Below, in pieces: positions 1 to 8,777 of a DNA stretch of 50,399 nt (the stretch's first letter is position 1; each line of letters begins with the position of its first letter). The DNA is taken from contig JAJFTR010000070.1 in NCBI GenBank assembly GCA_021372825.1, positions 1 to 50,399 of the forward strand. Reading direction: 5' to 3'. Position numbers and translations under genes: made by a program. The notes under the pieces are model-generated. The model was given only the letters and a program-made list of their open reading frames with translations, had not been told where the DNA came from and did no database searches. Source of the DNA: Actinomycetes bacterium (GTDB lineage: Bacteria; Actinomycetota; Coriobacteriia; Anaerosomatales; Anaerosomataceae).

Positions 1-1646
1 GTTCCGCCGCTGCTGCGCGAGCGGGCGCGGTCCACGCGGTAGAAACGCTCGAACACTCGCGGAAGGTGCTCCGCGGGGATGCCGATGCCCGTGTCGCGCA
101 CGGTGATGCGCACGCTCTCGCTGTCGGCATCCAGCGTGATCATGACCGAGCCGTGCTCGGTGTACCCGATGGCGTTAGCAAGAGCATTGTCGAGGGCGAT
201 CGCGACGTCGGTGCGGTCCGCGCGCGCGAACACGTCGCTCCCTTCCACCCGCGAGACGTCGACGGTGAGCGCGAGCCCCTTCTCGGTCGCGGAGCGCCGG
301 TGTGCCGACACGGACAGCTCAATGGCTTGGCGGACGTCGGTCACCTCGTCGCGCGCAGCGGGACCCTCGAAGCGTGACAAGTCGAGCAGGTCGAGGACGA
401 GCTGTCGCAGCCGCTGAGCTTCATGTTCGATCTGCGTGAGGAATCCGAGGGCACGGTCCTTGTCGCCATCCGCGGCGGCCTGAGCTGCGGACTGAGCGAG
501 GAGCAGGATTCCGGCTGTGGGGGTCTTCAGCTCGTGCGAGGCGTTCGTCACGAAGTCGCGGCGCATACTGTCCAGCACGGCCCGTTCGGTGATGTCCGAG
601 ACGATCACGAGCGTTCGGGACCGGTCCCCGGACATGCCAAGAGGGACGACGGCAAGGCGCAGTGAGCGCTGCAGCGGGTCAGGTGCGAGGTCGCGCAGCA
701 CGGTGCCGCCCTCGGCCAACGCGCTCTTGATGGCGGCGACAAGCGATGCCGACAGCGGCGTGTCCGCAAGCCGACGGCCTTGCAGTTCGGCCGGGCGTGA
801 GCGCAAGAGCAGGACGGCAGCCCGGTTGTGCAGAGTGATCACGTCGTCCTCGAGCAGGAGGACGGCGTCTTGAAGCCCGTCGACCACCGAGCGCAGGCTC
901 TTGCGTTCGCTCTCAAGGGCGTCGATTCTTTCACGCATCTGCTCACGCAGCTGCTTGAGCGCCGAAGCGAGCGGTTCGAGTGGTCCGGATCCCGCAGGTA
1001 TGGGAGAGGTGAGGTCACCAGCGGCCATCGCGCACGCCGCATCCGCGAGCTGCTCGACGGGCCGAGCGGTGCTTCTCGCGATCCACCCTCCGATAAGAAG
1101 CGCGGCGGCCACACCAGCGATGAGGATGGCCAGTCCCGTGCGCCGCGCGGATGCCGACAACTCCGAGATGCTCGCGAGGGACTCGGACACCCGCACTACC
1201 ACGCGCCGATCGCCGATCCTTGCGGGGACTGCGACGTACATCTGCTCGATGTTCTGGGTAGCCGATAGCCGTACGTCGTGCCCCACGCGTCCCGTGAGCG
1301 CCTCGGCGACTTCGGGCCGGTTCGCGTGATTGGCCATCGAGCGGGGGTCCTCACTGCTGTCAGCAAGGACCTCCCCATCGGCGGCGATCACCGTCATGCG
1401 CAAACCAGTTCCGGCAACGAGACCGCGCACGGCCGACTCGAGATCGCTAGGATGTTCCGAGACCACCAGCGCCCCCGCCTGCGCCACCGATTGCAGGTGC
1501 CCTTGTTGCTGGTCGGTGACGGCGTCAGTGAGCGGCCCGTAGAGACTCCAGCCCCACACGAGGGCCAAGAGCGCTACCACCAAGACGTAGCCCAGCGTCA
1601 TGCGTGTGCGGTAGCGGCCAGCCCAGCCGAGCGTCCGGTCAGTCAC
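1..1646 (-). CDS. phoR: PhoR-like membrane sensor histidine kinase (3' end cut by window edge)
   Basis: This is the sensor kinase of a phosphate-type two-component system; about 549 residues are visible and the C-terminal end lies outside the window. Order of parts: TM helix near residues 18-38, an extracytoplasmic sensor region, TM helix near 172-192, HAMP, a PAS-like region near 255-360, HisKA with the motif NASHELKTPTAG (phospho-His near residue 371), then an HATPase domain with N-box NALANAI near 485 and G1 box DTGIGIP. The last visible residues, FYRVDRARSRSSGG, lead into the G2 box. The GTG start at 1646 overlaps the upstream regulator by 8 bp; the frame is closed by a stop just upstream, so this or an ATG 15 codons later is the start. 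Identification as PhoR rests on domain order and on divergence from pstSCAB. Confidence 0.9.
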   Translation of the reverse strand, partial: MTDRTLGWAGRYRTRMTLGYVLVVALLALVWGWSLYGPLTDAVTDQQQGHLQSVAQAGALVVSEHPSDLESAVRGLVAGTGLRMTVIAADGEVLADSSEDPRSMANHANRPEVAEALTGRVGHDVRLSATQNIEQMYVAVPARIGDRRVVVRVSESLASISELSASARRTGLAILIAGVAAALLIGGWIARSTARPVEQLADAACAMAAGDLTSPIPAGSGPLEPLASALKQLREQMRERIDALESERKSLRSVVDGLQDAVLLLEDDVITLHNRAAVLLLRSRPAELQGRRLADTPLSASLVAAIKSALAEGGTVLRDLAPDPLQRSLRLAVVPLGMSGDRSRTLVIVSDITERAVLDSMRRDFVTNASHELKTPTAGILLLAQSAAQAAADGDKDRALGFLTQIEHEAQRLRQLVLDLLDLSRFEGPAARDEVTDVRQAIELSVSAHRRSATEKGLALTVDVSRVEGSDVFARADRTDVAIALDNALANAIGYTEHGSVMITLDADSESVRITVRDTGIGIPAEHLPRVFERFYRVDRARSRSSGG

Positions 1647-2352
1647 GAGTCACCACCCCGGCCTTCGCCACGGCTTCGAACCGGTATCCCATACCATGGA
1701 CGGTATGGATGTAGATGTACGCCGAGGGCTCCTCTATGGATTGCCGCAGCCGTCGGATATGGACATCGATCGTGCGTGAGGAGGGGAGGAAGTCGTACCC
1801 CCACACTTCGCGAGCCAGACGTTGCCGCGACATCAAGGCACCGGGGTTGGACGCAAGGGCGACGAGCAGCTGGAACTCCTTCAGGCGTAGATGAGCCTCG
1901 TGTTCCGCGACGAAGACGCGGAGTTCTCCGGGCTCGATCCGCAGGTCGCCGATCTCTATCACTTGGCTGTTGCTCACGACCTGACGTTCGCGTACGCGAC
2001 GCAGGTTCGCCCGCACGCGCGCAAGCAGCTCGTCCATCGAAAAAGGCTTGGTGATGTAGTCATCGGCTCCTGAGTCCAGACCGCGCACCTTGTCTCGCTC
2101 GCTGTCCAGTGCGGTGACCATGATGATAGCCACCTCCTGGTCGGTCTCTCTAAGAAGGGTCGCGAGCCGATATCCGTCCATCCCGGGGAGCATCAGATCG
2201 AGCAGTACCAGGTTCGGCTTCTCGCGGCGCGCGAGCTCAAGGGCCTCGTTCCCGTCCTCGGATGTGAGTGTCTCGAATCCTGCGCGCCTGAGAGCGTATT
2301 CCACGGTCTGCCTGATGATCGGGTCGTCTTCGACCACGAGAATGCGTGCCAT
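1639..2352 (-). CDS. phoP: PhoP/RegX3-like OmpR-family response regulator
   Basis: DNA-binding response regulator of 237 residues. The receiver domain (1-~120) has the acidic pair E8/D9/D10, phospho-acceptor D52 in LLDLMLPGMDGY and the conserved Lys in DDYITKPF. The C-terminal winged helix contains the recognition region RTIDVHIRRLRQSIE typical of OmpR/PhoB proteins. I chose the ATG at 2352 because AGGAG lies at the right distance before it; a longer frame to 2406 adds 18 residues with no homology and would run into the divergent regulatory region. It is translationally coupled to the kinase downstream. Expected to bind the 11-bp repeats at 2406-2438 and to activate pstS under phosphate limitation (family knowledge plus position). 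Confidence 0.92.
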   Translation of the reverse strand: MARILVVEDDPIIRQTVEYALRRAGFETLTSEDGNEALELARREKPNLVLLDLMLPGMDGYRLATLLRETDQEVAIIMVTALDSERDKVRGLDSGADDYITKPFSMDELLARVRANLRRVRERQVVSNSQVIEIGDLRIEPGELRVFVAEHEAHLRLKEFQLLVALASNPGALMSRQRLAREVWGYDFLPSSRTIDVHIRRLRQSIEEPSAYIYIHTVHGMGYRFEAVAKAGVVTRD

Positions 2353-2405
2353 CACTTCTCCTGCCTTCGCGTCTGTCACGGCCATTCTCCCACGGTGTCT
2401 GATCA

Positions 2406-2454
2406 TGACACAGACGTTTAACAGTCATTTCACACGTACGCCCAAGTGTTTACA
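2406..2454. promoter_or_regulatory. Candidate Pho box: three 11-bp direct repeats
   Basis: Three consecutive 11-bp units start at 2406, 2417 and 2428. Their leading heptamers are TGACACA, TTTAACA and TTTCACA, and a further TTTACA lies at 2449-2454. The spacing (TTAACA-N5-TTCACA) matches the direct-repeat architecture recognised by PhoP/PhoB regulators in Gram-positive bacteria. It lies between the divergent phoP and pstS genes, so it could serve both. A possible -10 for pstS is TAGTGT at 2486-2491. Binding is inferred, not shown. Confidence 0.6.
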
Positions 2455-2556
2455 TCTGTGCAACCAATCGCGGACGCGGCTCTCGTAGTGTGAGTACCGG
2501 GCCTGAATGCGTGCCCATCTATCGGTGGAACGTGTGGGAAACAAAGGAGCAGACCT

Positions 2557-3447
2557 GTGAATCTCAGGAAGTTCATGGTGCTAGGCGTAAGCGCCGCACT
2601 CGCCGTGAGCGCATTCGCGCTGGCGGGGTGCGGTGGACAGGAGACGGCGACCGAACCGGCGACGAGCCAGCCGCCCGCCGAGGAGCTCTCCGGCACGATC
2701 CAGATACAGGGGTCGGACACTCTGCTCAACGTGGCGTCGGCGTGGGCCGATGCGTTCATGGACGCCAATCCTGGCGTTGACATCTCCGTTCAGGGCGGCG
2801 GGTCCGGAACGGGTATCGCCGCGCTGATCAACGGTACGGTGGACTTCGCAAACGCGTCGCGCGAGATCAAGTCCGAGGAGATCGACCAGGCGAAAGCCAA
2901 CGGGGTCACGCCGGTGGAGCACAAGGTCGCCATCGACGGTATCGCCGTTGTGGTGAACCCGGCCAACACGGTGGAGGGTCTCACGCTCGACCAGCTCGGC
3001 AAGATCTTCCGGGGCGAGATCACCAACTGGAAGGAAGTCGGCGGCGCCGACAAGCCGATAGTGCTGCTCTCGCGTGACAGCTCGTCCGGCACGTACGAGT
3101 TCTTCAAAGAGGCTGTCGTCGCGGCGCAAGACGAGAAGGCGGAATACGCCGCGAGCGCGAAGCTGCTTCCGTCGAACCAGGCCATCGCCGACGAGGTCAA
3201 GGCCAATGATGCGGCGATCGGCTACATCGGGCTCGGCTATGTCACCCCGGACGTGAAGGTGCTCGCCATCGATGGCGTCAAAGCATCGGTGGAGACGGCG
3301 GCCGACAGCAGCTACCCGATCAGCCGCTACCTGTACATGTACAGCAACGGCGAGGTCGACGGTGTCATGAAGGCGTACCTCGACTGGATCTTGGGACCAG
3401 AAGGTCAGAAGCTGGTCGCCGACGAGGGCTTCGTGCCGCTTCCGTAA
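2557..3447 (+). CDS. pstS: PstS phosphate-binding lipoprotein
   Basis: Substrate-binding component of the high-affinity phosphate ABC importer, 296 residues. The N-terminus is a lipoprotein signal with lipobox LAGC (lipidated Cys25), followed by a short linker rich in Thr, Pro and Glu. The mature domain shows PstS features: QIQGSDTLLNV at the start, GGGSGTGI near 85-92, and SRDSSSGTYEFF in the second lobe, all contributing phosphate contacts in the family. The start is GTG at 2557, preceded by AAAGGAG at 2543-2549. It is first in the order pstS-pstC-pstA-pstB, and the triple repeat upstream suggests PhoP control. Confidence 0.95.
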   Translation: MNLRKFMVLGVSAALAVSAFALAGCGGQETATEPATSQPPAEELSGTIQIQGSDTLLNVASAWADAFMDANPGVDISVQGGGSGTGIAALINGTVDFANASREIKSEEIDQAKANGVTPVEHKVAIDGIAVVVNPANTVEGLTLDQLGKIFRGEITNWKEVGGADKPIVLLSRDSSSGTYEFFKEAVVAAQDEKAEYAASAKLLPSNQAIADEVKANDAAIGYIGLGYVTPDVKVLAIDGVKASVETAADSSYPISRYLYMYSNGEVDGVMKAYLDWILGPEGQKLVADEGFVPLP

Positions 3448-3455
3448 GACACTTG

Positions 3456-4385
3456 ATGACGCCCGCCTCCCTCACACCGAACAGGCGTCGGCTCGGCCGC
3501 ACGGTCACCACCCGTGCGGCCGAGGCCGTGCTTCGTGCTCTCATCTACATCTGCGGATGGCTCTGTATCGTGATACTTCTCGCCATTGCGGCTTTTCTCG
3601 TGTACAACTCCGTGCGCTCACTTCGCGAGGCCGGTCTTACGACCATGCTCTCCGGCATGCAGTGGTATCCCACCTCGGACCCTGGCAGGTTCGGGCTCGC
3701 GCCTCTCGTCGTCGGCTCGCTGCTGGTCACGGCCGTCGCGCTTGCGCTCGCGGTGCCGGTGGGCATCGCCGCCGCGGTCTATATCTCGGAGTTCTCGGGC
3801 GGTGCCGTCAAAGAGGTCTCCAAGTCCGTCATCGAGTTCCTCGCCGCCGTGCCTTCGGTGGTGTACGGCCTCATAGGTGTCGCTGTCCTCATCCCGGCAG
3901 TGAAGGACTCGTTCGGTCTTAGCAGCGGGATGACTGCGCTGACGGGCGGTATAGTGCTCGGAATCATGTCGATTCCCACGGTCATATCGATTTCCGAAGA
4001 CGCTTTGCACGCCGTTCCTGTAGAACTGCGGCAAGGCTCCGCAGCCCTTGGTAACACGCGCTGGCAGACCACCTACAAGGTCACCGTGCCTGCGGCGAGT
4101 TCCGGCATATTCGCCTCGGTCATGTTGGGGCTTGGAAGAGCGATCGGGGAGACGATGGCGGTGCTGATGCTCACCGGTAACGCCGCGGTGATGCCCCATG
4201 GCGTCCTCGAATCCGTGCGCACCATGACGGGAACCATCGCGGCCGAGATGGGCGAGGTGGTCCAAGGTGGGCTCCACTACTCCGTCTTGTTCACTGTCGG
4301 TCTCGTCCTTTTCGCGATCACCTTCGGGATCAACCTCGCCGCCGACCTTGTGTTGGAACGGCAGCAGAGGCGGTGGCGCAGGTGA
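3456..4385 (+). CDS. pstC: PstC phosphate ABC transporter permease
   Basis: Integral membrane permease of the Pst importer, 309 residues with about six hydrophobic helices. The binding-protein-dependent transport signature is visible as the EAA-like loop around ELRQGSAALGNTRWQTTYKVTVPAA, and the VPSVVYGLIGV segment is typical of PstC. It starts only 8 bp after pstS ends (ATG 3456; a TTG directly before it at 3453 is also possible). There is no strong ribosome binding site, which suggests coupling to pstS translation. It overlaps pstA by 13 bp. Confidence 0.94.
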   Translation: MTPASLTPNRRRLGRTVTTRAAEAVLRALIYICGWLCIVILLAIAAFLVYNSVRSLREAGLTTMLSGMQWYPTSDPGRFGLAPLVVGSLLVTAVALALAVPVGIAAAVYISEFSGGAVKEVSKSVIEFLAAVPSVVYGLIGVAVLIPAVKDSFGLSSGMTALTGGIVLGIMSIPTVISISEDALHAVPVELRQGSAALGNTRWQTTYKVTVPAASSGIFASVMLGLGRAIGETMAVLMLTGNAAVMPHGVLESVRTMTGTIAAEMGEVVQGGLHYSVLFTVGLVLFAITFGINLAADLVLERQQRRWRR

Positions 4386-5248
4386 CGAGGCTCACACGCG
4401 CTCGTAGGGCCCGCGCTACCGAACAGCTCGCCAGGGTCGTCACGGGTCTTGCGGCGGCGGCCGTCGTGGGAGCGGCGGTATTCGTCGTCGCCTACATCGT
4501 GAAGAACGGAGCGGGGGCGCTCGACGTCGGGTTCCTCACTGGCGCGCCACGCGATCGGGGACGAGCAGGCGGCATCTTCCCGATCATCATGGGCACCATA
4601 TACGTGACCGTCGCGACTGCGGCGTTCACGCTGCCGGTGGGCGTTCTCGCGGGAGTCTATCTTTCCGAGTATGCACCGCGCACCTTCGCCACGCGGGCGA
4701 TCAAGCTGGCGATCACGAACATGGCGGGTGTGCCGTCCATCGTCTACGGCCTGTTCGGTCTCGCAGCGTTCGTTCTCACGGCCGGTCTTGGACGGTCTCT
4801 GATCGCCTCGGCGCTCACGCTCACATGTATGACCCTGCCGGTGGTGATCACGGCTACCGAAGAGGCACTGCGGCAGATCCCCACCGACCTGAGGCATGCC
4901 GCACTCGCTCTCGGCGCGACGAAACTGCGCACCATCCGTACGGTGGTGCTGCCAGCCGCGGCGCCCGGCATCATCACCGGTTCGATCCTAGGGCTCGCGC
5001 GGGCAGCAGGGGAGACGGCGCCCATCCTATTCACGGGCGCGGTGTTCCAGATGAGGCGTTTGCCCGACAGTCCCCTCTCGCAGTTCATGTCGCTGCCGTA
5101 TCACATTTACGCGCAGGTCACCTCCGTTCCTGGGTGGAACAGGACACTCGTGTGGGGGACCGCGCTCGTTCTGGTCGGGGGCGTGAGCATCATCAGCGTC
5201 GCCGCGGCCGTTTGGCGTTCTATCCGGAGGAGGAAGGTCACATGGTGA
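4373..5248 (+). CDS. pstA: PstA phosphate ABC transporter permease
   Basis: Second permease of the Pst complex, 291 residues from a GTG at 4373; a GTG at 4382 is an alternative. It has six hydrophobic segments, the [16 protein letters not shown] segment that parallels PstC, and the cytoplasmic coupling loop around [25 protein letters not shown]. It overlaps pstC at its 5' end and pstB by 7 bp at its 3' end, so the genes are tightly coupled. PstA pairs with PstC to form the channel and contacts the PstB dimer in the cytoplasm. Confidence 0.94.
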   Translation: MAQVTRLTRARRARATEQLARVVTGLAAAAVVGAAVFVVAYIVKNGAGALDVGFLTGAPRDRGRAGGIFPIIMGTIYVTVATAAFTLPVGVLAGVYLSEYAPRTFATRAIKLAITNMAGVPSIVYGLFGLAAFVLTAGLGRSLIASALTLTCMTLPVVITATEEALRQIPTDLRHAALALGATKLRTIRTVVLPAAAPGIITGSILGLARAAGETAPILFTGAVFQMRRLPDSPLSQFMSLPYHIYAQVTSVPGWNRTLVWGTALVLVGGVSIISVAAAVWRSIRRRKVTW

Positions 5249-6111
5249 CAGCAGTCCGCATCGCTCCCGACGGCACGCTCTCGCTCGAAGCGCCGTACGT
5301 GGGTGAGGCCAAGCGGTCTCTTGCCGAGGTCGCCGACATCCAGGGGAGTTTCACGCTCTCCGACGTGTCGGTCGCCTACGGGCGTGAGGTCGTGATCGAA
5401 GGAGTCGATCTCTTCATCCCGCCACGTGCAGTGACTGCGCTGATCGGCCCATCGGGATGCGGGAAGTCGACGTTGCTGCGGTGTCTCAACCGGATGAACG
5501 ACGAGCTTGGCAACGTACACGTCCAAGGCGAGATCTCGCTCGATGGGCAGAGCATCATGGGCCGTGCGATGGACCCTGTGGAGCTGCGGATGCGGGTCGG
5601 GCAGGTGTTCCAGCGTCCGAATCCTTTCCCGATGAGCATCTATGACAACGTGGCCTACGGGCCACGCACGCAAGGCATCAGGAGGCGCAGTGAACTTGAC
5701 AGCCTTGTAGAGGAGTCTCTCAAGGGCGCGGCCCTGTGGGAGGAAGTGAGGAAGAACCTCAAGAAGCACGCGTTCGAGCTCTCCGGGGGGCAGCAGCAGC
5801 GGCTGTGCATCGCACGAGCTCTTGCCACCAAGCCGGAGGTGATCTTGATGGACGAACCGGCGTCGGCCCTCGACCCCATATCCACTCAGCAGATCGAGGA
5901 CACGATCGCCGAGCTGCGGTCATCGGTCACCATCGTGATCGTCACCCATAACATGCAGCAAGCCGCGCGCATCTCGGACCAGACGGCCTTCATGTTGCGG
6001 GAGAGTCTGGACACGCCCGCTCACCTGATCGAGGTCGGCGACACCAAGAAGATCTTCACGAATCCGGACGACCGCCGTACCGAGTCATACATCACGGGCC
6101 GGTTCGGCTAG
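5242..6111 (+). CDS. pstB: PstB phosphate ABC transporter ATPase
   Basis: ATP-binding subunit of the phosphate importer, 289 residues. Walker A is GPSGCGKST (residues 69-77), the ABC signature is LSGGQQQR, and Walker B with the catalytic Glu is [13 protein letters not shown] near 200. The ATG at 5242 is preceded by GGAGGAGGAAGG; the frame stays open far upstream through pstA, but that extension is only an overlapping reading of pstA. About 35 residues precede the usual PstB start, a modest N-terminal extension. No phoU follows: the next gene is an unrelated reductase, so any phoU must lie outside the window. Confidence 0.95.
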   Translation: MVTAVRIAPDGTLSLEAPYVGEAKRSLAEVADIQGSFTLSDVSVAYGREVVIEGVDLFIPPRAVTALIGPSGCGKSTLLRCLNRMNDELGNVHVQGEISLDGQSIMGRAMDPVELRMRVGQVFQRPNPFPMSIYDNVAYGPRTQGIRRRSELDSLVEESLKGAALWEEVRKNLKKHAFELSGGQQQRLCIARALATKPEVILMDEPASALDPISTQQIEDTIAELRSSVTIVIVTHNMQQAARISDQTAFMLRESLDTPAHLIEVGDTKKIFTNPDDRRTESYITGRFG

Positions 6112-6162
6112 GCGCTCCAGAAGGTCCGTCATGGGTTCTCGGCGCACGCCGTGAACGTGCGC

Positions 6163-6203
6163 AAAAAAAGGAACGAGGCGCGTTGGGGGTTCGCGCCTCG
6201 TTC
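6163..6203 (-). terminator. Intrinsic terminator-like hairpin after pstB, best on the minus strand
   Basis: A perfect 12-bp stem (6171-6182 with 6192-6203) encloses a 9-nt loop. The only homopolymer is a run of seven A at 6163-6169 on the 5' side, which reads as a U-tract for transcription on the minus strand. On the plus strand the stem is followed by ATTGTG, a weak tail. It may stop pstB readthrough as a stem alone, but in canonical form it would stop leftward transcription entering the pst operon. Confidence 0.7.
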
Positions 6204-6343
6204 ATTGTGAGCGGCGTCCCCGCGTCCGAGGGGGGAGGGAGAAGCGGGTCGCACTGCTCTTGCCGCGATGGATGCAACACGCGTGCCAACTTGCGGAAAG
6301 AGCATCGCGAAACACTGGTCTCGGTAGTGTCGGTCCGACGCAG

Positions 6344-6368
6344 TAGTATGTAAGGCGACGTGAGGAGG
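6344..6368 (+). promoter_or_regulatory. Candidate -10 element and ribosome binding site for the aldo/keto reductase
   Basis: TAGTAT at 6344-6349 fits a -10 hexamer; a purine at about 6356 would be the transcript start, and GAGGAGG (6362-6368) is the ribosome binding site for the GTG at 6375. No convincing -35 was seen. Confidence 0.4.
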
Positions 6369-6374
6369 ACCGCC

Positions 6375-7328
6375 GTGGAGCGTGTTCGCATACCTGCCTT
6401 GGACCGCGAGGTCAGCCGTGTGGCGCTTGGTACATGGTCGATGGGTGGATGGATGTGGGGCGGAGCCGACACCCGCGCGGCCCGCGCAACGATACACCGC
6501 GCTCTCGATGAAGGGATCGACATCATCGACACGGCGCCAGTGTACGGTTTCGGCCTTTCCGAAGAGCTTGTGGGGGATGTGCTGGCCGAACGGGGTTGTC
6601 GTGACCAGGTCGTGATCGCCACGAAGTTCGGGATGGTCTTCGATGAACGTCACGAGCCGTGGCGGGACTGTTCGCCCGCGAGCATCCGGCGTGAAGTGCA
6701 TGCGTCTCTCAAGCGCCTCAGGACCGACGTCATCGACATCTACCAGGCTCACTGGCCGGATGATTCCACGCCCTTTGAGGAGACAGCGGCGGAACTCGAG
6801 CGGCTTCGTGACGAAGGGCTGGTCAAGGCGGTCGGCGTGTGCAACTACAGCGCCGCGCAGATGGCGGCTTTCGAGGGCGGCGGACACCTTGATACCACTC
6901 AGTTCAGGTACAACATCTTCGAACGCGCGCCAGAAGCGGGAGTGCTTCCCTATGCGATATCACGCAGTCTCGCGACGTTCGCGTACAGCCCGCTTGCGCG
7001 AGGCCTTCTCACAGGGACGATGACCTCAGGGCATGAGGCGCACGATCAGGCGCGCCGGGCCGAGATGTTCCATGGAGAGGCGTTCGAGCGGCACCTGGCC
7101 GCAGTTACCCGTCTCGACGAGTTCGCACGCCGAGAATACGGCAGGCGCGTGATCCACCTGGCGATCAGATGGGTGCTCGACCAGCCGGGCATGCTGGTGG
7201 CGCTGTGGGGGGCGCGCAAGCCCGAGCAGCTTTCGCCGGTGAGCGGCGTGTGGGGGTTCTCGATCGATGACGACGCGCGCGCCGAGATCGACCGCATCGT
7301 CGCTGAGGAGACAGGCGCCGCTCGCTAG
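6375..7328 (+). CDS. Aldo/keto reductase
   Basis: NAD(P)H-dependent oxidoreductase of the aldo/keto reductase superfamily, 317 residues, a (beta/alpha)8 barrel. The catalytic tetrad is readable: D52, Y57 (in DTAPVYGFG), K84 (in ATKFG) and H126 (in YQAHWPD). The C-terminal half contains FAYSPLARGLLTG, a typical cofactor-pocket segment. The start is GTG 6375, placed six bases after GAGGAGG; another GTG at 6360 precedes the ribosome binding site and is unlikely. The physiological substrate cannot be read from the sequence. The gene is monocistronic and its stop overlaps the stop of the convergent MFS gene by 3-4 bp. Confidence 0.92.
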   Translation: MERVRIPALDREVSRVALGTWSMGGWMWGGADTRAARATIHRALDEGIDIIDTAPVYGFGLSEELVGDVLAERGCRDQVVIATKFGMVFDERHEPWRDCSPASIRREVHASLKRLRTDVIDIYQAHWPDDSTPFEETAAELERLRDEGLVKAVGVCNYSAAQMAAFEGGGHLDTTQFRYNIFERAPEAGVLPYAISRSLATFAYSPLARGLLTGTMTSGHEAHDQARRAEMFHGEAFERHLAAVTRLDEFARREYGRRVIHLAIRWVLDQPGMLVALWGARKPEQLSPVSGVWGFSIDDDARAEIDRIVAEETGAAR

Positions 7329-8644
7329 CAGCGCTGTCCTTCGTCACACAAGAGCCCGGGACGCAGCAGCAGAAGGGCGCCGAAGGCCAGAGTGACGGCG
7401 CCGCCTATCGCGATAGCGGTGGGAGTGCCGAGCCGCTCGCCAAGCGTTCCGAAGAGCGCCGCCCCCACGGGCATCATCCCAAGGAAGGCGAGCACATAAA
7501 GCGCCATCACGCGGCCGCGTATCTCGCTCGGCACGTAGACCTGCAACGTAGTGTTGACACTTGAAATGATGGCGAGGAAGGCGGCGCCGAGGACCACCAG
7601 CAGACCGACGGTCAGTGGCACCGAGCGCGAGAGCGCCAACCCGACGTCAGCGGCACCCATCACCACGTAGCCGGAGCGGATGATGCGCTCTCGGCGGATC
7701 GTCTTGGAGTAGCTCGCCACAAGAAGGGCGCTTGTAAGTGCGCCGAGGCCGTTTGCCGCCAGCAGCATCGAATACCCCGTCTCACTCAGGCCGAGAGTGT
7801 TCTTTGCCAGTGCTGGCATGAGTGCGGTGTAGGGGGTGCCGAAGGTCGTGAGCATCGCCGCGCTGGTGAGGAGCCACGCGACGCGCGAGTGCGTGCGCGC
7901 ATAAGTGAGACCCCCAGCCATGATCGACCAGGCGGATTCATCGTCATGGCGGTGCACGGTCTGTCGCGGCCGGATCACGCTGAGCGCCCAGATGACGAAC
8001 AGGAAGCTCGCGGCGTTCACGTAGAAGACCTCTGTCACGCCCAGGGTGGCGAACACCAGGCCGCCCACCATCGGTCCGACGAGCCGCGCCGCGTTGAACT
8101 GCGCGGAGTTGAGCGCGATGGCGTTCATCAGGGACTCACGGGGGACCAGATCGGGCGTCATCGCCTGCCAGCTCGGTGACATGAACGCCGAGGCGACGCC
8201 GCCGGCGAGCGACAGCGCGTAGATCCAGGCCATCGTGATATGACCTGTCTGATTGAGTACGCCGAACATCACTGCTTGGACCAACAGCAACGCTTGGACC
8301 GCTATCAACATCTTGCGCCGGTCGACCCTGTCGGCGAGCGCTCCGGCGAAGATGCTCAACACCATCACCGGCAGACCCGCGAGTGCGTTCATGAAGCCCA
8401 GCGCCTGAGAGGACCCCGTGAGGTCGAACACCACCCACCCAAGTGCCATCGTCTGCATCCACGTGCCGATGTTGGAGAGGAGCGAGCCGGTGAATGCATA
8501 CCTGAAGTCGCGATAGCGGAAGCTCTCGAAGGTGTTGACCCGCCTCAAGATGCCGCGCGGGGGGCTCGCGGCGTCGGCCTCGGCGGTGACGGCGTCTTGC
8601 GGGGGTTGTACAGGGTAGCGGTCGGCAGAGTCGGGTTCTGGCAA
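7325..8644 (-). CDS. MFS transporter, EntS-like (MFS_3) exporter family
   Basis: Major facilitator superfamily protein of about 439 residues with roughly 12 hydrophobic helices. After a 35-residue polar N-terminus comes FRYRDFRYAFTGSLLSNIGTWMQ, the characteristic opening of EntS-like MFS proteins, and the loop motif GALADRVDRRKM after the second helix pair. The family includes siderophore and drug exporters; the substrate here is unknown. I chose the TTG at 8644 because GAGGA lies five bases before it. A longer frame reaches 8818, but it would include a hairpin and a palindrome that look like leader DNA, so the extension is unlikely. Confidence 0.85.
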   Translation of the reverse strand: MPEPDSADRYPVQPPQDAVTAEADAASPPRGILRRVNTFESFRYRDFRYAFTGSLLSNIGTWMQTMALGWVVFDLTGSSQALGFMNALAGLPVMVLSIFAGALADRVDRRKMLIAVQALLLVQAVMFGVLNQTGHITMAWIYALSLAGGVASAFMSPSWQAMTPDLVPRESLMNAIALNSAQFNAARLVGPMVGGLVFATLGVTEVFYVNAASFLFVIWALSVIRPRQTVHRHDDESAWSIMAGGLTYARTHSRVAWLLTSAAMLTTFGTPYTALMPALAKNTLGLSETGYSMLLAANGLGALTSALLVASYSKTIRRERIIRSGYVVMGAADVGLALSRSVPLTVGLLVVLGAAFLAIISSVNTTLQVYVPSEIRGRVMALYVLAFLGMMPVGAALFGTLGERLGTPTAIAIGGAVTLAFGALLLLRPGLLCDEGQRC

Positions 8645-8666
8645 GGCGGTCCTCGGTAAAGGCGGA

Positions 8667-8716
8667 GCTGCCAGCGACGCGCTGGCAGCAAGAGGTGGTC
8701 CACTTACTCCGGAGTA
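8667..8716 (-). promoter_or_regulatory. Leader hairpin and 12-bp palindrome upstream of the MFS gene
   Basis: A 9-bp perfect stem (8667-8675 with 8681-8689, 5-nt loop) lies just upstream of the MFS ribosome binding site. A perfect palindrome, TACTCCGGAGTA, lies at 8705-8716. The palindrome could be an operator for a dimeric repressor of the exporter, and the hairpin may act in the transcript. No regulator gene is adjacent. Confidence 0.4.
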
Positions 8717-8725
8717 TACAGCAAG

Positions 8726-8754
8726 GCGGGCGCTCCCTTGCCGGAGGCGCCCGC
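8726..8754 (-). terminator. Hairpin downstream of the glutamate synthase gene
   Basis: GCGGGCGC at 8726-8733 pairs with GCGCCCGC at 8747-8754, with a further TCC/GGA pairing inside. It lies 24 bp past the stop of the leftward glutamate synthase gene. No U-tract follows, so it is a weak or factor-assisted terminator, or a 3'-end stabiliser. Confidence 0.5.
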
Positions 8755-8777
8755 TATGGCGTCGGACGTGTCGTACG

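Noticed and set aside
4825-5241. N-terminal extension of the pstB frame
   Set aside because: It reads through pstA in another frame; the ribosome binding site and PstB homology support the start at 5242.
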